This document shows positions 60,325 through 64,000 of a stretch of DNA of 64,000 nucleotides, in pieces (the stretch's first letter is position 1; every line of letters begins with the position of its first letter). A program made the position numbers and the translations under genes. The notes beneath the pieces are model-generated. The model saw nothing but the letters and a program-made list of their open reading frames with translations, was not told the DNA's origin and did not search any database. Source of the stretch: Bradyrhizobium canariense (GTDB taxonomy: Bacteria; Pseudomonadota; Alphaproteobacteria; Rhizobiales; Xanthobacteraceae); NCBI RefSeq assembly GCF_018130465.1, contig NZ_JAFCKJ010000018.1, positions 1-64,000 on the forward strand. The letters run 5' to 3'.

Positions 60325-61056
60325 TCAGAACAGCAGCGCGACGCCGGAGACGAACAGCAGCGCGAGCACGATCTTGCGGAACACCGCCTCATCGATCCGG
60401 CCGAACAGTTTTAGCCCGAGCCACGTTCCCGCAAAGAGAAACGGCAGGCCGAGCGCGAACAGCTTTGCGGTGTCGAGCGTGAGCGCCCCCTTGGCGCCCA
60501 GCAGCAGCGCCGCCATGGCGAACACCACGACTGCGACCGGCTGGAAGGTCGCGCGCTGGACCTCCTTGGGCAGGCCGCGCAGATTACACCAGATGGTGAC
60601 GATGATGCCGGCAAGGCCGGTCAGCCCGCCGAGCAGGCCGTTGACGAAGCCAATCGACAGGTCGGCGGCGCGCGGATCGACGGTCGCGAGCTTGAGCTGC
60701 GGCCTGAAGAACGCATAGAGGCTGTAGACGATCAGGATCGTTCCAACCACGATGCGGACGCTCTTGGGATCGGCCGAGGTCAGGAGTGACACTCCGACCG
60801 GCACGCCCACGACGGCACCAATCATGAAGGGCCATAGCCGACGCCAGTCGAGCGCGCTGCGCAGCTTCCAGACCGAGTAGCCCTGCACCAGAAGGCCGAA
60901 GCCGACGATCAGGCTGGCGCTCTGAAGCGGCGTCAGCACGTAAAGCCACAGCGATGCCGCGACGAGGCCGAAGGCAAAGCCGGAGAGGCCGGCGACGAAC
61001 GCGCCGGCGAAGGTGGCCGTCAGGAAAAGGGTAAGCTCGATTGTGATCCCATCCAT
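60325..61056 (-). CDS. TauE/SafE family sulfite/sulfoacetate exporter-like protein
   Basis: From ATG 61056 (GGAG six bases upstream) the protein has 243 residues and about eight transmembrane helices. It has two repeats of the TauE/SafE unit, the first with FAGAFVAGLSGFAFGLVAAS, the second with FVNGLLGGLTGLAGIIVTIW. Members export sulfite, sulfoacetate or related organosulfur compounds; specificity cannot be told. It converges on the porin gene (7-bp gap). An ATG at 61068 is in frame but lacks the ribosome-binding site. Confidence 0.88.
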   Translation of the reverse strand: MDGITIELTLFLTATFAGAFVAGLSGFAFGLVAASLWLYVLTPLQSASLIVGFGLLVQGYSVWKLRSALDWRRLWPFMIGAVVGVPVGVSLLTSADPKSVRIVVGTILIVYSLYAFFRPQLKLATVDPRAADLSIGFVNGLLGGLTGLAGIIVTIWCNLRGLPKEVQRATFQPVAVVVFAMAALLLGAKGALTLDTAKLFALGLPFLFAGTWLGLKLFGRIDEAVFRKIVLALLFVSGVALLF

Positions 61057-61174
61057 TGCTCGCTCCAAACATCAGCGAGCAGCGCTTGCGTGGGATCACC
61101 CACTTCACGGGGAGGCTGCGACACCCCCAAGGCTGCAAGCCTAGGTGAAGCCGCTTCCTTCCACAATGACGATG

Positions 61175-63250
61175 TTACGCGGCCCGGATCGCGTCGAGAA
61201 ACTTCCCGACCTCGAGCTTGAGGCGGCTGCTCTCGCCGGACAGCGACCTCGCTGACGCAAGCACGGTGGAGGAGGCCGATCCGGTCTGGCTCGCGCCGCG
61301 CTGCACATCGACGATGCTGGCGGAGACCTGCTGGGTGCCGCGTGCCGCCTGCTGCACGTTGCGGGAAATCTCCCGCGTCGCCGCGCCCTGCTCCTCGACC
61401 GCCGAGGCGATCGCCGATGCGATCTCGGACATGCGGGTGATGGTGTCGCCGATCGCCTTGATGGCGCCGACGGAATCCTCCGTCGCGCTCTGGATTCCCG
61501 TGATCTGCTGGCTGATCTCGCCGGTAGCCTTGGCGGTCTGCTCGGCGAGCGCCTTGACCTCGGAGGCGACCACGGCGAAGCCGCGCCCGGCCTCGCCGGC
61601 GCGCGCCGCCTCGATCGTTGCATTGAGCGCCAGAAGATTGGTCTGGCCCGCGATCTGGCTGATGAGCTCGACCACGTCGCCGATCCGGCCGGCCGCCTTG
61701 GCGAGCTCGCCGACGTAGTCGTTGGTCCGCCCCGCCTGCTGCACCGCTTCGCTGGCCACGCGCGCGGAGTCCTGGACCTGCCGGCTGATCTCGTCGACCG
61801 AGGACGCCATTTCCTCCGCGGCCGCGGCAACGGTCTGCACATTGGTGGAGGCTTGCTCGGAGGCGGCCGCGACGGTCGCGGTGACCTTTTCCGATTGATC
61901 GGCGGTGCTCGTCAGCGTTCCCGCTGACACTTCCAGCTCCGACGATGCCGACGAGACGGTGTTGATGACGTCGCCGATCAACGCTTCGAAGTCGCGCGCG
62001 ATCTGGTCCATGCGCTGGCTGCGCCGGAGCTTCGCCTCGGCTTCGACCGCGGCTGCCTCGTCGGCGGCCTTCTTGGCGACCAGCGAATCCTTGAAGTGCT
62101 GGAGCGAGCCCGCCACCTGGCTGATTTCGTCATTGCGGCCCGTCACGGGAATCTCGACCTCGTGCTGTCCGGCGGCGAGCGTCGCGATCACGTCCGCGAT
62201 CCGGCTCAGCGGCGTCACCACGCGGCTGCGCAGCATCATGGTCACGCCACCGAGTGTTCCCAGCAGCGCCAGCACCGCCACGCCCGCGAGCGCGAGCATC
62301 GCAAGCGCGCCGTCGCGCGAGGCCGAGGCGCGTTCAGCTGCTTCCGCCAGCGCGGCATCGCGCACGCCGTAGAACATCTGGATGGCGGGTACGATGACGT
62401 TGGCCAGTTCCTCGGCGTTGGCGCCGTATTTGCCGTCGCCACGTGCCGCGGGCATCTCCTTGTCCACCACGAGCGCTGCTTTGCCGAAATAAGAATCCGT
62501 CGCCGCCTTCAGCGCGGCGGCGATGCGGGGCGGGCTTCCGAGCTGGTCGATGCCGGCCTCGATGCGCTCGCGGTCGGCCTCTACGCGCCCCTGCATACGA
62601 TCCATCAGCGAGAATTCGGTGGCCGTGAGCGGTCGGCGTGCGCTCAGCGCCGGCGACAGCGTGGCGGCGCGGCTGCCGGCCGAGACGCGCAGATCCTGCG
62701 CCGTTCGCGCCAGGCTCAACAGCGCCGCAAGCGAGGAATCGGCATTGATGACCTTCGCTTCAAGCCGGTTCATGATCGGCTCGATATTGCCGATGACCTC
62801 GGCAACGCCCGGAAGGAAGCCCTTGATCACAGCGCTGTCGCGCGTCGCCAGGGGAACGCTCATCGCGCGATCTGCCGCCGTGTAGATGTCCTTGAGCCGC
62901 CGCGCGGCACGATCCAGGTTTTCGATCATCGGTCCGGAATCATCCAGCACCATGATGGCGCGCCTTGCGCCCTCGAATGCGGCATCGGCCCCTTTCGCGG
63001 CCTTCGCGGCGGCTTCGATCTGGACCTGCGTCGCAGGGTTCTCCTGGAAAATCGGGGAAATGTAGGGGGCACGAAGGCCGGCAACGTGCTGACTGACCAT
63101 CAGGGTCGCACCGAATGCGTCGACCGTCTTGATCGCGTCGGAGCGGTTCGTGAAGATGCGCGTCTGGGGTATGAGCACCTCGGCGCCAAGGATGACTGCA
63201 AAAACCGTCACCGTCAGCATTGACAGCGCAAAGAGCTTCCCGATCCGCAT
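61175..63250 (-). CDS. Methyl-accepting chemotaxis protein
   Basis: From ATG 63250 the protein has 691 residues (63268 is an alternative). A first transmembrane helix ([20 protein letters not shown]) precedes a periplasmic helical sensor of ~280 residues. A second helix ([20 protein letters not shown]), a HAMP domain ([20 protein letters not shown]) and a signalling domain follow, with the hairpin tip [20 protein letters not shown] and [17 protein letters not shown]. It reports ligand binding to CheW/CheA. The sensor is all-helical and not of the Cache type. No che genes are adjacent. The ligand is unknown. Confidence 0.93.
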   Translation of the reverse strand: MRIGKLFALSMLTVTVFAVILGAEVLIPQTRIFTNRSDAIKTVDAFGATLMVSQHVAGLRAPYISPIFQENPATQVQIEAAAKAAKGADAAFEGARRAIMVLDDSGPMIENLDRAARRLKDIYTAADRAMSVPLATRDSAVIKGFLPGVAEVIGNIEPIMNRLEAKVINADSSLAALLSLARTAQDLRVSAGSRAATLSPALSARRPLTATEFSLMDRMQGRVEADRERIEAGIDQLGSPPRIAAALKAATDSYFGKAALVVDKEMPAARGDGKYGANAEELANVIVPAIQMFYGVRDAALAEAAERASASRDGALAMLALAGVAVLALLGTLGGVTMMLRSRVVTPLSRIADVIATLAAGQHEVEIPVTGRNDEISQVAGSLQHFKDSLVAKKAADEAAAVEAEAKLRRSQRMDQIARDFEALIGDVINTVSSASSELEVSAGTLTSTADQSEKVTATVAAASEQASTNVQTVAAAAEEMASSVDEISRQVQDSARVASEAVQQAGRTNDYVGELAKAAGRIGDVVELISQIAGQTNLLALNATIEAARAGEAGRGFAVVASEVKALAEQTAKATGEISQQITGIQSATEDSVGAIKAIGDTITRMSEIASAIASAVEEQGAATREISRNVQQAARGTQQVSASIVDVQRGASQTGSASSTVLASARSLSGESSRLKLEVGKFLDAIRAA

Positions 63251-63490
63251 CCTGATCCCCGAATACATTGCTGCAAATGTCGAAAACCTAGCTGGTGGCC
63301 ACTAAGAGCCCGTTAAGCAACGGCATGCCCGTAGTTCCGCGGGGTGTCGGCGTCCCCGTGCCTTCCGGAACGTGTCGCCGAGGTTCCCTCGCGATGCCGG
63401 ATGCGACAGAATCATCGGCATTTCGTCCCCGAATACCTATATCAATGCTTGTGCCGCCATCCGGCCACACTCCCTTACCTCGGAACGTCA

Positions 63491-64000
63491 ATGCTCTCCG
63501 TCGAACTCGCCGTCGTCGTCGTCCTGATCGTCATCAACGGCTTGCTGTCCATGTCCGAGTTGGCCGTGGTCTCGTCGCGACCGGCCCGGCTGTCAATGCT
63601 CGCCGCCAAGGGCGTACGCGGCGCCGAGCGGGCGCTGACGCTCGCGGCCGACCCCGGCAAATTCCTCTCGACGGTGCAGATCGGGATCACGCTGGTCGGC
63701 GTGCTCTCCGGCGCGTTCTCGGGTGCGACGCTCGGACAGCGGCTGACGCAATGGCTGCTCGAGCTCGGCCTTTCCGCAGGGATTGCCGACATCGTCGGCG
63801 TCGGGATCGTCGTCACGCTCATCACCTACGCCACCCTGATCGTCGGCGAGCTGGTGCCGAAACAGGTGGCGCTGCGCGACCCCGAGAGCATCGCGGTCAA
63901 GGTTGCGCCTGCGATGCACGTTCTGGCACGGATCTCGCTGCCGCTCGTTTTCCTGCTCGATCTCTCCGGCAAGCTGATTCTCTCGCTGCTCGGCCGCGGC
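63491..64000 (+). CDS. CNNM/CorC (TlyC/HlyC) family protein, N-terminal part cut by window edge
   Basis: The first 170 codons are inside the window. The sequence starts MLSVELAVVVVLIVINGLLS, followed by MSELAVVSSRPARLSMLAAKG. This is the CNNM transmembrane domain of CorC/HlyC family proteins (later YATLIVGELVPKQVALRDPE), which in full length carries two CBS domains and a CorC_HlyC domain. These proteins take part in magnesium or other cation efflux; the hemolysin label is historical. The rest lies beyond 64000. Confidence 0.88.
   Translation, partial: MLSVELAVVVVLIVINGLLSMSELAVVSSRPARLSMLAAKGVRGAERALTLAADPGKFLSTVQIGITLVGVLSGAFSGATLGQRLTQWLLELGLSAGIADIVGVGIVVTLITYATLIVGELVPKQVALRDPESIAVKVAPAMHVLARISLPLVFLLDLSGKLILSLLGRG

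Overview
The window is a chromosomal segment of a high-GC alphaproteobacterium, most likely Bradyrhizobium or a close relative in the Rhizobiales. The basis is the uniform high-GC coding style, the pckA/chvI/chvG/hprK/EIIA/HPr neighbourhood, Omp25/OprB-type porins, short alphaproteobacterial-type HprK, and dispersed palindromic repeats whose translated arms read VVPAKAGTH. Assignment to genus is inference. Both ends cut genes: a UDP-glucose dehydrogenase start on the minus strand (1-70) and a CorC/TlyC-family hemolysin start on the plus strand (63491 on). I saw no tRNA, rRNA, CRISPR array, prophage or classical IS transposase.

Layout. 1-9.4 kb: acyltransferase, polA, LysE exporter, GST, pyrE, DUF2865 protein, small hypotheticals, and a GIY-YIG nuclease gene lying inside a 33-bp perfect inverted repeat. 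9.5-15 kb: glycogen phosphorylase, acyl-CoA thioesterase, PEP carboxykinase. 15-22.8 kb: a secreted TPR-CHAT putative protease and a HugZ-like protein, placed between pckA and the chvI-chvG-hprK-EIIA-HPr regulatory cluster that usually adjoins pckA in Rhizobiales. 22.9-31.7 kb: GT39 glycosyltransferase, lepA, an HWE/HisKA_2 kinase, a small protein followed by a response-regulator-like remnant, a Crp/Fnr regulator, an acyl-CoA-dehydrogenase-like flavoprotein and a secreted protein of unknown function. 31.7-38.5 kb: a PAS-GGDEF-EAL protein with a degenerate GGDEF motif, MepA, a secreted hypothetical, and modABC. 38.6-44.3 kb: a GntR regulator divergent from a five-gene polyamine-type ABC transporter plus PuuE-like deacetylase operon, with two identical 14-bp palindromes in the divergent promoter. 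44.4-50.4 kb: K+/H+ antiporter, MscS channel, methionine aminopeptidase, RadC, small proteins. 50.7-57.5 kb: a phage-type lysozyme/peptidoglycan-binding protein, then an NMT1-type ABC operon that also carries a 2-hydroxyacid dehydrogenase and an Inh-type protease inhibitor, divergent from a creatininase-family hydrolase. 57.6-64 kb: small secreted protein, a two-barrel Omp25-OprB fusion porin, TauE/SafE exporter, chemoreceptor, CorC-type protein.

Most genes are ordinary chromosomal functions. The least explained signals are: (i) a family of ~120-170 bp elements with near-perfect inverted terminal arms, one copy of which encloses an intact GIY-YIG nuclease gene, resembling an autonomous/non-autonomous pair; (ii) loss of every examined 3'-5' exonuclease active-site residue in PolA; (iii) the secreted CHAT-TPR protein wedged into a conserved regulatory cluster; (iv) a 17-bp tandem duplication that copies a ribosome-binding site plus start codon and creates a 6-codon leader overlapping the real start; and (v) 12-13 bp A-rich direct repeats that run up to the start codons of two genes.
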